A stretch of DNA of 64,000 nucleotides from Plasmodium relictum (Eukaryota; Apicomplexa; Aconoidasida; Haemosporida; Plasmodiidae): the NCBI RefSeq assembly GCF_900005765.1, contig NC_041692.1, positions 2,294,001-2,358,000 of the forward strand, given 5' to 3'. The position numbers and the translations under genes were made by a program. The notes below the pieces were generated by a model. The model worked only from the letters and a program-made list of their open reading frames with translations. It made no database searches and was not told where the DNA came from. Of the stretch, positions 34,401 through 44,592 are shown one piece after another. The stretch's first letter is position 1. Every line of letters starts with the position of its first letter.

Positions 34401-35423
34401 AAATCTGTTTATTTTTATGATAAAAATTAAATGTGATCTTGATGATGCTTTATTCATATGAGTAAATGCAATTTTTCTATTATTTACTCCTTGTTCTAAA
34501 TAATACAAAGCGTTAATAATATTCTCAATTTCTACTTCTTTTAGATTTTTGATTACAAATTCATTCTTATTGGAATCTATCATTTGAACTGATAAGTTAC
34601 TTTCTCCGCTTATTAAATCATATATAACTTCATTGTATATTTCTAAAATTGATAAAGTTACTGTGAATTCTTTATTATTGGATTTAACACTTGTATTTTT
34701 GTTTTTATGATAATTTATATAATTAAAAATATAGTTAATACAATGAGGTATTATCCCCACATTATCTGGCTCATTTGTTATACAATTAGTTAATTCATCA
34801 TAAGTTATAGATATTTTGTTGTCACTTATTTTATTATTTCTGTTTTCAACACATATATTAAATAAATTATTTAAAAATTCAAAATTACCTAACATAGTAT
34901 ATGTTTTACCACTATTTGTCTGACCATATGCCAGTATACTACAGTTTATTCCTTGAAATATGTTTTTTATATTGTTTTTTATATAATCATTAAAAATCAT
35001 TTGATTATTATTTTCTATATCATATACTCTATCATATGTATACTCGAAATTAACACTACCTTTATTACCCATTTGAAATGTATCAATAATTAACTTATTA
35101 TAAGATACTTTTTTAATTATATCTAAATTATTTTCATCTATTTTTTCACTTTTTTTCAGATCATTTTTTATTCTACATAATACATTTATATATTCTTCAA
35201 CATTTTTACTGATTTCTACATCTTCAAAATATTCTTCAATATTCCTTTCTATATCCTTATTTCTTTTTTTTTTATCTTCAATATTATTATCAATATACCA
35301 TTGATACAAATCCTTAGGTGCTTCTTTTGTTTTACACGTTTTATTACCCTTACTTACATTTCTTACTTTTGAATTTGGTAAAATGGGGTTATTTGATATA
35401 TTTTTAGTTGTTTTGTTAACCAT
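31422..35423 (-). CDS. Kinesin motor protein (probably kinesin-15)
   Basis: Single-exon gene of 1333 residues. The motor domain covers about residues 75-520: CRIKNDL at the first strand, P-loop GQTNSGKT at 167-174, switch I NKASSRSHLIF, switch II LVDLAGSERLKQTKATG, and IPYRDSKLTRVLSDSLGNNCKS near its end. An Asn/Glu/Ser-rich insertion of about 60 residues interrupts the motor before IPYRDSKLT. After the motor there is a short hydrophobic stretch (FFCFSLCIFSYICGF), then Lys/Asn/Glu-rich predicted coiled coil to the C-terminus. The N-terminal position of the motor makes a plus-end kinesin likely. From memory, P. berghei kinesin-15 lies a few genes from kinesin-13, which fits this position; the subtype is therefore from synteny, not from a subtype-specific motif. 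P. berghei kinesin-15 is linked to male gamete formation. Confidence 0.9.
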   Translation of the reverse strand: MVNKTTKNISNNPILPNSKVRNVSKGNKTCKTKEAPKDLYQWYIDNNIEDKKKRNKDIERNIEEYFEDVEISKNVEEYINVLCRIKNDLKKSEKIDENNLDIIKKVSYNKLIIDTFQMGNKGSVNFEYTYDRVYDIENNNQMIFNDYIKNNIKNIFQGINCSILAYGQTNSGKTYTMLGNFEFLNNLFNICVENRNNKISDNKISITYDELTNCITNEPDNVGIIPHCINYIFNYINYHKNKNTSVKSNNKEFTVTLSILEIYNEVIYDLISGESNLSVQMIDSNKNEFVIKNLKEVEIENIINALYYLEQGVNNRKIAFTHMNKASSRSHLIFIIKINRFIHSTNTMRCGKLCLVDLAGSERLKQTKATGSIKIETTMINKSLTVLSKVINSLAVMQMKEKIEKNNKERNNNESDLNNEQSEGNIIDECNSSSIPKQISNTTKKTKCDGSVTTSVHIPYRDSKLTRVLSDSLGNNCKSILICTLSSQLQYLNETASTIKFAQRAKMVKARPVIREEKIEIKKEDYEDESKKVTNINDANNTTDKKLNIFCNFNSSHINKDIIFFCFSLCIFSYICGFKSTGKVKYLDFFIESYKNKIDIIKQQLNKETENNDINEYILKTFDDLKVLTEEEKAKFNKINEEKQKNNIDPLSTINNKNYDKLHNKKKEKKDEENINNEDGNKLTIDYLNKVENFSNKIIEENSNLYRDNLTRTNTSKDDIIEEDDALIGDILIKMKNDICNILKFNLTILKGNMKEDEKMFDEILNIVNTVKENNSIFLLNELNENKNDLNLEDEMLNQKKILLNESDNNFNETSAIPKNKKDLKAIKDTEVKKKKIKDKINVNTKYIISLEANNEKKISKSKLDNIDKNNNNGTIGYVNFAEKILSVTNIQNIFDYVNNNFSKFISDFTTDKSTVFTSFDLNENLDRQIIEKNNTIYNFIHAATMFQQSGTLKNLNSNYFINKIQTDFYNNYNNNNLKCVKSTHNADSNEIKNGFLINENCNKSKSCKSLKDIDSNDISYINQKSNVLNKNVKFLNTNETNNNLEITKKGNNIEKSVSFYNNEEINESNNNNENNNIIKKVEINDEQIKKRKIQRKKENNIQNINVSQNEQILEFTKLFENKDFKKLYDYLIEKEDKNEANIFQKENGDINNVLQELESKINDEIKKINENITVDISNNNKKLDKSNKKIKMIGENGVSLKNKNINNNSLGNSNNVTKKFDNIEISYLEKKRNTNLCIKKIFNIIKNIFHKKDIKDSIEINTSDLIDNELIHNKKLLEKNLDSYNIRNFLINNKKIYILNETEYVHLKELINYKNKMISYLNSEYKKCKLIA

Positions 35424-36808
35424 ATTTCTTTTTTTTTTTTATTCCTTTTATTTAATTTTACCTTTATTTATCCTATATTTTATTTTTAATTTTTAAAATA
35501 ATTTTTTTTATTTTAAATCTTCTTTTCAAATATTTTACTCTTTTTTTTTTTTTTTTTTTTTTAATGTAAATGAATTTACATAATTATATATATATATACA
35601 GTTTCTCAAATATATATAAATTTTAATTTTTTAGTTCAGTAAAATTTTTTTTTGATGTCTATTTTGAAAAAAACAGTTTTAATAATATTAGATTATTTTT
35701 TTTATATGATTCTTTACAAAAAAAAAGTGAAATATTATTTAATCTTTAAAAAACGAAAAATTAAGACATTTATGTCTTATTTTATTTTATGTATATTTTG
35801 AAAATTTTTTCATATATTTTTTTTTTATTTTAATTTATATAAAAATTATTTCTTCCACGATTAGTAGAAAGTACATATATATATATATATCATAATTGTC
35901 TTAATAAAAAAGAGAAAATTATATATTATTTGTATTTTTAAATATAAATATATATATCATTTAGTAATATATAATATATTGTGAAGGTATCAAAATATTT
36001 ATGAGAACTTTAATTATTAGCATTTTAACGTTTGCATAATAATACAAACTTTTTTTTTATTTTTATATAGCGATCATATTTTTACATTTTTTCTTATATA
36101 TATCTATAATTATAATAGATTTTCCATTTAAAATTAATAATTTTTTTTTTCTTGAATTATATTTCTAAAAAAAAGACAATGTAAGTATTTTTGCATTTTA
36201 AATAATGTTTTAAATAAAGAGAAGTAAAAAGATCAGAAAAGTCTAACATTAAAGAATGAACAAAAATACTATAAAAAAAAAAAAAAGTTAATGCTTGTGA
36301 ATTTTCTATATTTTTTTCTAGTATTTTATATAATATTCTATTAAGAATTACTTGCGTAAATTAGTATAATAATGGATATTTTTAATCAATAAATTAATAA
36401 AAATCTTTATGCGAAAGTAATATATTTATTTTTTATAAAACAAAAGATCTTATAAAATGAATATCAACAAAATATATAATGAATAAATGTATTTCTTTTA
36501 TTTGTTGTATAAAAATATAAAAAAAAGACTAATAAAAAAATTATCCTAGAAGTTTATCTTTTCAACTTATTTTTATTTTTTTTAATAAAAATACTTTATT
36601 TTTTAATATTTAAAACGTTAAATTTTAATATCGTGAGATTACAGAAAATATAGTAAAAGTTAAATTATTTTATATTTTTTAATAAAAGGTAAAACGTAAA
36701 ATATTAAAATAGGAAGATTAAATTTCAAAATTTTATTTGTATATTTTATTGTAATTATAAACAAATTTAGCTATTATTTTACTATTATTATAGACCTTTT
36801 TTTCCTTT

Positions 36809-36844
<36 letters not shown>

Positions 36845-37423
36845 GCATATACTATAAATGTTTTAAAAATCAAAATTTGATTGAATTAATACATTTTAGT
36901 TTATACAAATAATATCATATATTCTACACTTTTTGCATATAAAAGATAACATCGAAAAAAAATATTCATAAAAAATGTCATTATACCTAAGAAAATGAAT
37001 GAATAAAGTAATGAAAATGCACTAACTTCTTTATATATATTGAGGATACTAAAGAGAATATATTACTTTTTTCCTCATAAGGCAAATCATTTTTTTTCAT
37101 GCATCTCATTTCACAAATTAAAAAAAAAAAAAAAATACTAGGATTCTTATCCGGAAAAATAAAAAATGTTTGCACTTTATAAGGTATGGGTATTAATAAG
37201 CATTTTTTTATTTTTTAAAAAAAATTATTTTTCTGGTATATTTTCTTATGTAAATATAAAAATGAAAAAAAAAAAAATAATAATGAAAAAAATACTTTCT
37301 GAGAAAATTACTTAAAGTAATTTCTTTATATATAAATTTAAATTTTGAAAAAGAAATAATATATATGAAGAAAATAATTTTAAAAAAAAAAATTATCGTA
37401 AAATTTAGGATATCTAAGTAAAA

Positions 37424-37454
<31 letters not shown>

Positions 37455-38195
37455 TTTTTTAAAAACAATATATAATTTTTATCCAAAAAAAACAAAGAAA
37501 ATATATTTAGGGGGAAAAAAAATGATATTGAACTATAAATGTTTTTTTTTTCAAATTTTAAAAATGCATGTAATTTTTTTAAATTATGATTTTTTTTTTC
37601 CTTTATGTTTTTAAACATTTTCAGTTCTTTTTACTAAAAATTTAAAAATTTACCTTGTTGAAAGAACTATAATTGTTTATTATGTAATCCCTGTTTCTGC
37701 ACTGTTTCAATAATATATATTCCCTTATTTTTATTTTATTTTTTTAAATGTTCTGAATATATAATAACAATTCTTATATTAATTTAATTCTTCTTTGTTC
37801 TACAATTAGTTGTAAAAATCTGTTAAGATTTTTTTTTGTAAAATATATATATCTTTATATTATAAAATTTTACTTTTTATTTATATTTTCTAGAATATTT
37901 AATGTTTTAGTTATAAATGTAATTTTTAATGGAGTTTCATCTTATTTCTAATTATGGCATATTTTAAGTTTATTCTTCTTACATTTTTTTACTTTTTTTT
38001 TTTATTCCTATTTAATTTTTCTTTATTTTTTGTTAAATTTTAAAATTTATATAAGAAATTCTTTTATTATTGATATTTATATGTTTCTTTTTAAAGGTGA
38101 AAAAAAAATTTAATTAAAAAAAAATTAACAAACGAATAAGAAAATGAATTTATCTTACATATTAAATAAAAATCTATATTTTTACTTTTTTATAG
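35424..38195. other. Long divergent intergenic spacer
   Basis: About 2.8 kb between kinesin (-) and the ENTH gene (+). It includes poly(T) at 35541-35563, a (TA)n tract at about 36814-36841, another at 37433-37455, and T runs around 37990-38003. Frames on the minus strand at 36987-37175 and 37208-37618 are homopolymer-driven and lack coding character. A TATAG directly before the ATG at 38196 could be the acceptor of a leader intron of the ENTH gene. Confidence 0.45.
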
Positions 38196-39550
38196 ATGCT
38201 AATATTTAAAAAAGTGAATTCAAAAGTTTTAAGTATAAACAATTATTTGCAAAAGTAATTAATTATTTAACAGTTGTTTTTAAAATATAAAAGATAGAAT
38301 GATTTTTAAAAAGATTAGCCATATTTTACTTTTCTAATTTCTTTTTTAATTTATTTATTTTTTTTTTTTTTTAAAGATATCTAGAATCAAATCAGTTTGA
38401 AAAAAATTTAAAAGAATCATTAAATAACAAAAACTATGGTGTTTCAAATAGTCTTTTGTATGACTTATCTATTTCTACATACGATGTAAATTATTACAAA
38501 AGGGTATTAAGTGAAATTTTTAAGGCAATTCAAGAAAAGCCATATAAATGGAGAAGAATATATAAAGTAAGTTTTTCTAAAATTTATATTGTTATTTTAG
38601 TTTCACTTGATCTTTTTTTTTTTTTTTTTTATTAGTGCTTTAATTAATACTGTATTTATATGTATTTTATTATTATACAGGGATTGAGACTATGCGAATA
38701 TGTAATGAAAAATGGATGTGAATATTTTATTAGTGATGTTAAAGAAAGAGAGGAGATAATCAAAAAATTAACTCATTTTACATATTTAGAAGATTTAAAG
38801 GATAAAGGCGTAGGAATAAGAGAAATTTCAAACAATATTTTAAAATTATTACGAGATAACAAATATTTGAAAAATGAAAGAATAGAGGCTGCAAAATATG
38901 CAAATATTTGTACAAACATTGAATCAAAGCCTCTTGAAAAAAAGGGTTTTTTTTCAAATAAGAAAAAAAAAAAAAATAAAATAAAAAAAATTTATGAAAA
39001 CAATAAAAGAAACATAACAGATTCAAGAAATAGTAAACTTTTTAATTCCAAGAGCATTTTTGACGAGATACAAGAAGAAAGAAATATTTTAAATAGATAT
39101 ACAAGTGATAACAATTATAGTAATAGAAATGTGACGAATTTAGAAAAAAGAAATATAGGTAGCGATAAAAAATCAATCAGATCATATGATAGCTCTTACA
39201 GTGGTTCATCCGATAGTCATTCCATTTGTGAATCAAGTAAAAATAAATCAAGAAAAAGCAAAATTCATAGTTCATCTTCGAGATCATCAAAATTCTCACG
39301 TTCATCTTCATCTTCTTCATCTAATCATTCAAGTAATCGTTCTTCTTCACGTTCGTATTATAATTCAACTTCTCATTCTTCTTCTCATTCTTCTCGCTCA
39401 TCATCTCGTTATTCTCATACAAGATCATCTCATTCATATTCATCTTCAACTTCAAATACTTCGAATTCACGTTCTAACTCAAAATCAAGTGTAAGGATTA
39501 GGCGTAAGTCTAACAGTCATAGAATAAACCAATTAGGAAGGAGGAAATAA
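38196..39550 (+). CDS. ENTH-domain (epsin-like) protein with Ser/Arg-rich tail
   Basis: Three exons (38196-38254, 38377-38566, 38681-39550), 372 residues, phases compatible. Residues about 21-140 form an ENTH domain: FEKNLKESLNNKNYGVSNSL, then WRRIYKGLRLCEYVMKNGCE, then LEDLKDKGVGIREISNNIL with LLRDNKYLKNER. The last three match the epsin helices (W-R-x-V-Y-K-A-L-x-L-x-x-Y-L-x-K-x-G and D-x-G-x-x-V-R). ENTH domains bind phosphoinositides and support clathrin-coat or endosomal vesicle formation. The C-terminal 120 residues are dominated by Ser with Arg, His and Asn (many RSS, SRS and SHSS), not the DPW/NPF/clathrin motifs of animal epsins. P. falciparum has an ENTH protein at the syntenic place (recalled). 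Confidence 0.88.
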
Positions 39551-40779
39551 AAAGACGAGAACATACGAAACAAAAAAAAAAAAGCAAAAAAAAATTTATA
39601 CATATGATGATACTCTATCTTGATATATCAAATGAAAGTAGCTAATTTTTTAAAAATAAGAGAGAGATGACTCTTGGTGATAGCAGCCATGTTCAAAATT
39701 TAAGTTATTTAATTTTTTTTTTCTTTAGCTAATAGAAATAAGTATACTAAAGTTTCTATTTTATTATATTTTAGGAATTATATATAATAAAATATTTTGG
39801 TGAAGGAAAATATTTAGATGTAAAACAATCTCTTATAAATAATATTTTAGGATATCAAAAGAATGTAAAGAAACAAATCCATCAAAATAATTGTAATATT
39901 TTTACTCCATATTAGAAATGCTTAATTTTTCTTTATATTTTTTTTTATAAATAAAAAATTATCAGTAGTAATAAATATTACTTAAAATATAACTAGTTTA
40001 GTTAATTTCCAATTTATAATAGATCTATATATATAATTGTACTAGGATATAAAAAAATGAAACATTTACTATCCATTTAAAATAAGTTCTTATTATGAGA
40101 AACAATTTATTGTTATTTTTTTCGTTTGTAGATTATAATAATAATTTAAAAGGATAATTTATAGATATGTTTTTCAGTTAAATTGTTTTAATTTTTATGT
40201 TGTATATATATCTGTATATATATTTAAAATTATATGTTTTTTTTAATTGTATGCATTTATATATATATATATTTTTATTTGTAAATAATTTTAAATATTG
40301 CATATTTAAAACTTCAAGAAATTTGAAAAATATTCTTTATTTATTATATAAAGTTCCGTATCAGTATCTTTTTAATATCTCTAAAAACACTTTTTTTTTT
40401 TTTTTATACATGTTTAATTATTAAGAAATTTCATATATATATATTTTAATCCATTGTGAATAATTCTTATTTTATTTTTTTAGTAATTTTAATAGGATGT
40501 TTAATTAAATTATTTTCTTTGATATAATTTATATTTTATAATTAATAACCAAGAAGATCAAAAATTTTTTTCTTTACAAATTAACTGTAAATTTATTTTC
40601 TCATCATTTGTTTGTGAAAATTTTTTTTAAAAAAGTACTTTTATATTTTTGCAAGAAATTTTTAATAAAAAATCATTATTCATTTAAATATACATTTATT
40701 TTTTTTTAAATGCTGCTGAAAATTATTAAAAATTCTTAATACATTTTCATACTTTTTCTAATTTTATAAAAGAATAAAA
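39551..40779. other. Intergenic spacer containing an orphan open segment
   Basis: About 1.2 kb between tandem genes. Within it, 39775-39915 is a 47-codon open segment preceded by TATATTTTAG, which looks like a spliced exon but has no assigned gene. The rest is AT-rich with homopolymers; the open frame at 40197-40424 is Tyr/Ile/Phe-rich and not convincing. Confidence 0.45.
39775..39915 (+). other. Candidate orphan or alternative terminal exon
   Basis: Open for 46 codons plus TAG after a T-rich acceptor ending TTTTAG. The translation starts ELYIIKYFGEGKYLDVKQSL and has a mixed, non-homopolymeric composition unlike the flanking spacer. It could be an alternative last exon of the ENTH gene: an internal GTAAGG at about 39490 is in phase 0 and would join to it. 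It could also be a remnant. No start codon of its own. Confidence 0.3.
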
Positions 40780-41682
40780 ATGGGTGAGTTATTATCAATA
40801 AAGAATTTATTTATTAGCTCTCACGAAAAAAGTGTAGAAGAATTAAAAATTGCTATTGAAGGCTTAATTGGAAAAGCTGAAATAGAAAACAGAAGAAATA
40901 AAAATGAAAGAAAATATGATATGATAAAAGATTACTTGGATGCAAATAAAAATAATATTTTACATTTTGCAGTTTATGGAAATAATTTTAATAATGTTAA
41001 ATTTATTGTTGAAAATACCAACTTAATAAATAGTTTTAATAATGACGAAAGAAATAGCTTAATTATAAGTATATTAAATAAAAACACTGAAATTAGTAAG
41101 TATTTAATTGATAATAATATTGATTATAATAAAACGGACAAATATAAATCTAACGCTTTATTATATAGTCTTATTACACAAAATTATGACATTTTCAATA
41201 TATTAATAGAAAAAGAAAATATTGATATAAATATTAATAGTTTTGATAAAGGAAATTTAATTAGTATATGCATTTTTGAAAGAAATATAAAAATATTAAA
41301 AAAGTTATTTAATAAAAATATTTCTCCAGATTTTGAAAAAAATATATATCCGCATCCACTTATTTTTATTACTTACAGTAATGATAATGATTTATTATAC
41401 TTATATTTAACTTATTCTTTATATTATTATACGAAAAATGAAGAGTTATATAAAATAAATAAAACAAATTTTGATGATAAAACCAATGAAATAATCATAG
41501 ATTTAGAAAATAGACATATAATAAATGATTCCATTTTAAACGATAAAAAATATGATTTAACAACTTTTAAAAAACTTTTAAATCTTAAAGATGAAAATGA
41601 TTCATCCTTATTAGATATATGTACGCAAAATAATAATAATATAGGAAGAAACATCTTATTATATTATAGCAAAAGCGAATAA
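40780..41682 (+). CDS. Ankyrin-repeat protein
   Basis: Single exon, 300 residues. After a helical N-terminus (MGELLSIKNLF...), residues about 58-190 contain consecutive ankyrin-like units: NNILHFAVYGNNFNNVKFIV, RNSLIISILNKNTEISKYLI, SNALLYSLITQNYDIFNILI, and a weaker GNLISICIFERNIKILKKLF. Each shows the helix-turn-helix pattern with Leu/Ala/Ile at conserved positions and Asn replacing many loop residues. A final unit may lie near residues 270-298 (DSSLLDICTQNNNNIGRNIL). Ankyrin repeats mediate protein binding; partner and role unknown. No signal peptide or membrane segment. Confidence 0.8.
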   Translation: MGELLSIKNLFISSHEKSVEELKIAIEGLIGKAEIENRRNKNERKYDMIKDYLDANKNNILHFAVYGNNFNNVKFIVENTNLINSFNNDERNSLIISILNKNTEISKYLIDNNIDYNKTDKYKSNALLYSLITQNYDIFNILIEKENIDININSFDKGNLISICIFERNIKILKKLFNKNISPDFEKNIYPHPLIFITYSNDNDLLYLYLTYSLYYYTKNEELYKINKTNFDDKTNEIIIDLENRHIINDSILNDKKYDLTTFKKLLNLKDENDSSLLDICTQNNNNIGRNILLYYSKSE

Positions 41683-42644
41683 GTGAGTGAATACGATTAA
41701 ATTAGAAAGACAAACATTTATAACAGTGTGGTTGATTTATGCTTATTAACATTATTTGTATGCACATATATATTAGAATAATTTTAAATGATTTTCCATT
41801 TTAATTTTATATTTTTATATAATGGATAAAAAAAAAATAAATAAATAAAAAATGAATAAATATAGTAATAATAATAAATAGATAAATTAGAAAATAAATA
41901 TAAGTATTTATGAATGTTTTTAATTTTTTCTAAAAACATTTAGTTATATAGAACATTTTTTTTCAATAATAAAAAGTGTCTTATTATTTATGTTTAACTT
42001 TTTTCTTCTCTTCTCATTTTTTTTTTTTTTTATACATATAAGGTAATTTTTTAATATAATATTATTTTTATTAGTATTTTTTTATAACATCATAAATTAA
42101 TAATCATATGGCATTTTAAGTAGAATACTTTTTAATGTATGTAAATTACTTTTAGAAAGACAATTATAAAATGAATTTTTTGTATTTTAAAAAGATTTTT
42201 ATTTTTTTATTATCTTTTTTTTAATTTACAAAATATTATAGACAATATATAATATATAAAAGATCAATTTATTTCAGCATATTAAGAAAAAAAAATTTTT
42301 TCATAAAAATATTAAAAGAAGACATTAATTATTGTTAATAAAATAGAATATTGACATAAATTTTTTCATTGAAATAATTGGGAAAATAAAAAGAATATAT
42401 CTATATTTTTTTAAATTTTTTTTTTTTAAGTCAAAAAAAAAAAAATATATATATATATAAATTAATTTGTTATGTATATTATATTTTTAATTATTATAAG
42501 AAAATTATTTTAAATATCTTTTGTTGAATTTTACAAAAAAAAATTTTAGTTTTTTTTTTTTTCTTATTTTTAAATATCTATTTAGAAAACATTAATGTTT
42601 GTAAAAATATCATTTCCTGGACAAGTGTATTAAAATATGAAAAA
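41683..42644. other. Intergenic spacer
   Basis: About 960 bp of AT-rich DNA between tandem genes, with homopolymer runs near 42019-42032, 42418-42450 and 42536-42562. No gene or motif recognised. Confidence 0.4.
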
Positions 42645-44592
42645 ATGCATATAAATTTTTTTTTTTTAATCTGTCTATTTTTTTACATTTTATGCAGTTA
42701 CAAAATTTTCATAAAAGGTAGTTTGAGAATATTATCGTCAAATAATTCAATAGATGGTATAACAATCCATTTAACAAATAAATTTATAAAATATAAAGTA
42801 CATGCACAAGGAATATATTTAAATGTGAATTTTGAATCAGTAGATTCGGTTAAAAGCTTAATAGAGAGATATAAAAGTGTAAGTAATTTATATTGTAATT
42901 TAAATAAAAACAATGAAGAAGAGGTAATTGATGGAGATATATTAAGAACGAATAATTGTGTTATTTTTATAAATATTAAATATAAAGATCATTTAAAAAA
43001 TATCTATGATTTCATGGAATATTTATATTTAAATACAAGCGCAGCTGCACTAATATTTATATGTGATAATTTTCTGTATGAAAATGAAATATATGATCCT
43101 CATGAAGATTTAAACTTAACAATAATTCAAGGAAGTATATTAACTTATTTTATATCATATGATTCAATATCACATTACGAAAAAAAAAATTTTTATAAAT
43201 ACACTTTTGAATTATATTGGGGAGTAAACAAAAAAACAGATATTGTACATATTATTTATCACTTAGATTTCGGAAAATATTTTAATTACTCTTTTTTTAT
43301 TTATATGAAAGATTTTTTCTTAGAATTAAAGAATCATTTAACTTATGAAATTCAATTTAGCATACACAAAAATTTTACCATTGATCCTAGATTTTGCTTC
43401 ATTAGAGATTCTTCATATTGTATTAGTAAACCTGATTATATGAATTCAAATGTAGTTAGAGAAGTTGTAGAACAACAAGTTAGAAGTTTATGCATCTATG
43501 AATTAACTTTAATTGATGATGATGATGATGAATCCCAAGAAAATACACATAACAAAAATGCTCTTGAAAGAAGTAATTATAATTTACCCAATTCAAACAA
43601 AGTAAGTTACTTGAATTATTATAACACTACTAAGAAAGAAATATTAAAAGAACAAAAAAAAAAAATGTTTAGTGAAAAATATATTCATTATATAAATGCA
43701 TTATTTGATTTCACGTTTGAAAAAAATTATTGCTCTAATGAATCAAATGACTTAACAAAAAAATGCTCTGATAAAATTTTGTCTTTTTTAAATATATCAG
43801 TTAAAGATGTTGATAATTGTTTTTTAAATAATTTTCATACTTACATGAAAAATATGATCAAAAGCAAATTTTATGTTTATTCAATAGAAATAAATGATAA
43901 AATATATAAAATTAAATTAAATAAAGATATCAGTATAAAATTAATTTGTTCTGCTTTTAAAAGTATGCCATATCAATGTAAGGACTACTTAACAAATCAA
44001 GAATTTGAATTGGAGAATAAAAAGTATACCAAAAAAAAAAAAAATAAAATATTAAAATATAAATAAAGTAAAATCTAACATATTATGTGAGAATAAGTTA
44101 ATATATAATATTTCATTTGTTATTACATGTAGAAAAAATATATAGCAATTTTTTATTTATGTAGTCTAATATATATGAAGAAATAAGAATTCATGTTTAT
44201 ATAAATATATTCTATAAAAAGTTATTTTATTAGGAATAAATATAATACTTTTAATAGAAAATCATATAAACATAAAATATTAATGAAAATATATACAAAG
44301 GTATAAATATATCTTCATTTTTCTTTTTTTTTAATAGAGAAAATAGTGATGCAAATTTAATTGCATTTGCCTTTCTTTTTATTTCTATTTCAGTTCACAT
44401 TATAGGATCATTCTTAAATTATTTGTAAATATATATATATATGCAACTTCTGTCTCAATATAACAATTTTTTTTGTACTGATTTTATGCATTTTTGTTTG
44501 TAATTTTTTAATTATATTATTTTATTTTACTTATTTATGTTTTTTTTTTTTTTTTTAGGGTCCCCAAATTAATTAACGAAAAGAAAAAATAA
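42645..44592 (+). CDS. Type I membrane protein resembling plant vacuolar sorting receptors (VSR/BP-80-like)
   Basis: Three exons proposed (42645-44023, 44338-44424, 44559-44592), 499 residues. Reading exon 1 through would stop at 44066 in a Lys-rich end. Splicing at GTATAC (44024) instead adds a membrane segment in perfect phase. N-terminal signal peptide (FFFLICLFFYILCSY). Residues about 105-175 resemble the protease-associated (PA) domain of VSRs (AAALIFICDN...). Residues 250-290 (FCFIRDSSYCIS...VREVVEQQVRSLCIYEL) match the VSR segment C-x-NHGRYC...VV-x-NLRQ-x-C. Residues 363-395 (KKCSDKILSFLNISVKDVDNC) match ECAD-x-IIKSLGIDLKKVDKC. A membrane helix lies at about 467-489 and a short tail ends EKKK. 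Plant VSRs carry soluble cargo from the Golgi to vacuoles; a comparable sorting role is inference. EGF repeats of plant VSRs are absent. Confidence 0.68.

Noticed and set aside
37208-37618. 136-codon minus-strand Phe/Ile/Tyr-rich frame
   Set aside because: Produced by successive A-runs and TA tracts; no conserved features.
39186-39494. 102-codon frame rich in His/Leu/Ile overlapping the ENTH tail
   Set aside because: Alternate frame of the TCA/TCT-rich Ser tail; the ENTH frame is clearly coding.
40197-40424. 75-codon plus-strand frame
   Set aside because: Tyr/Ile/Phe-dominated, no splice context, no motif.
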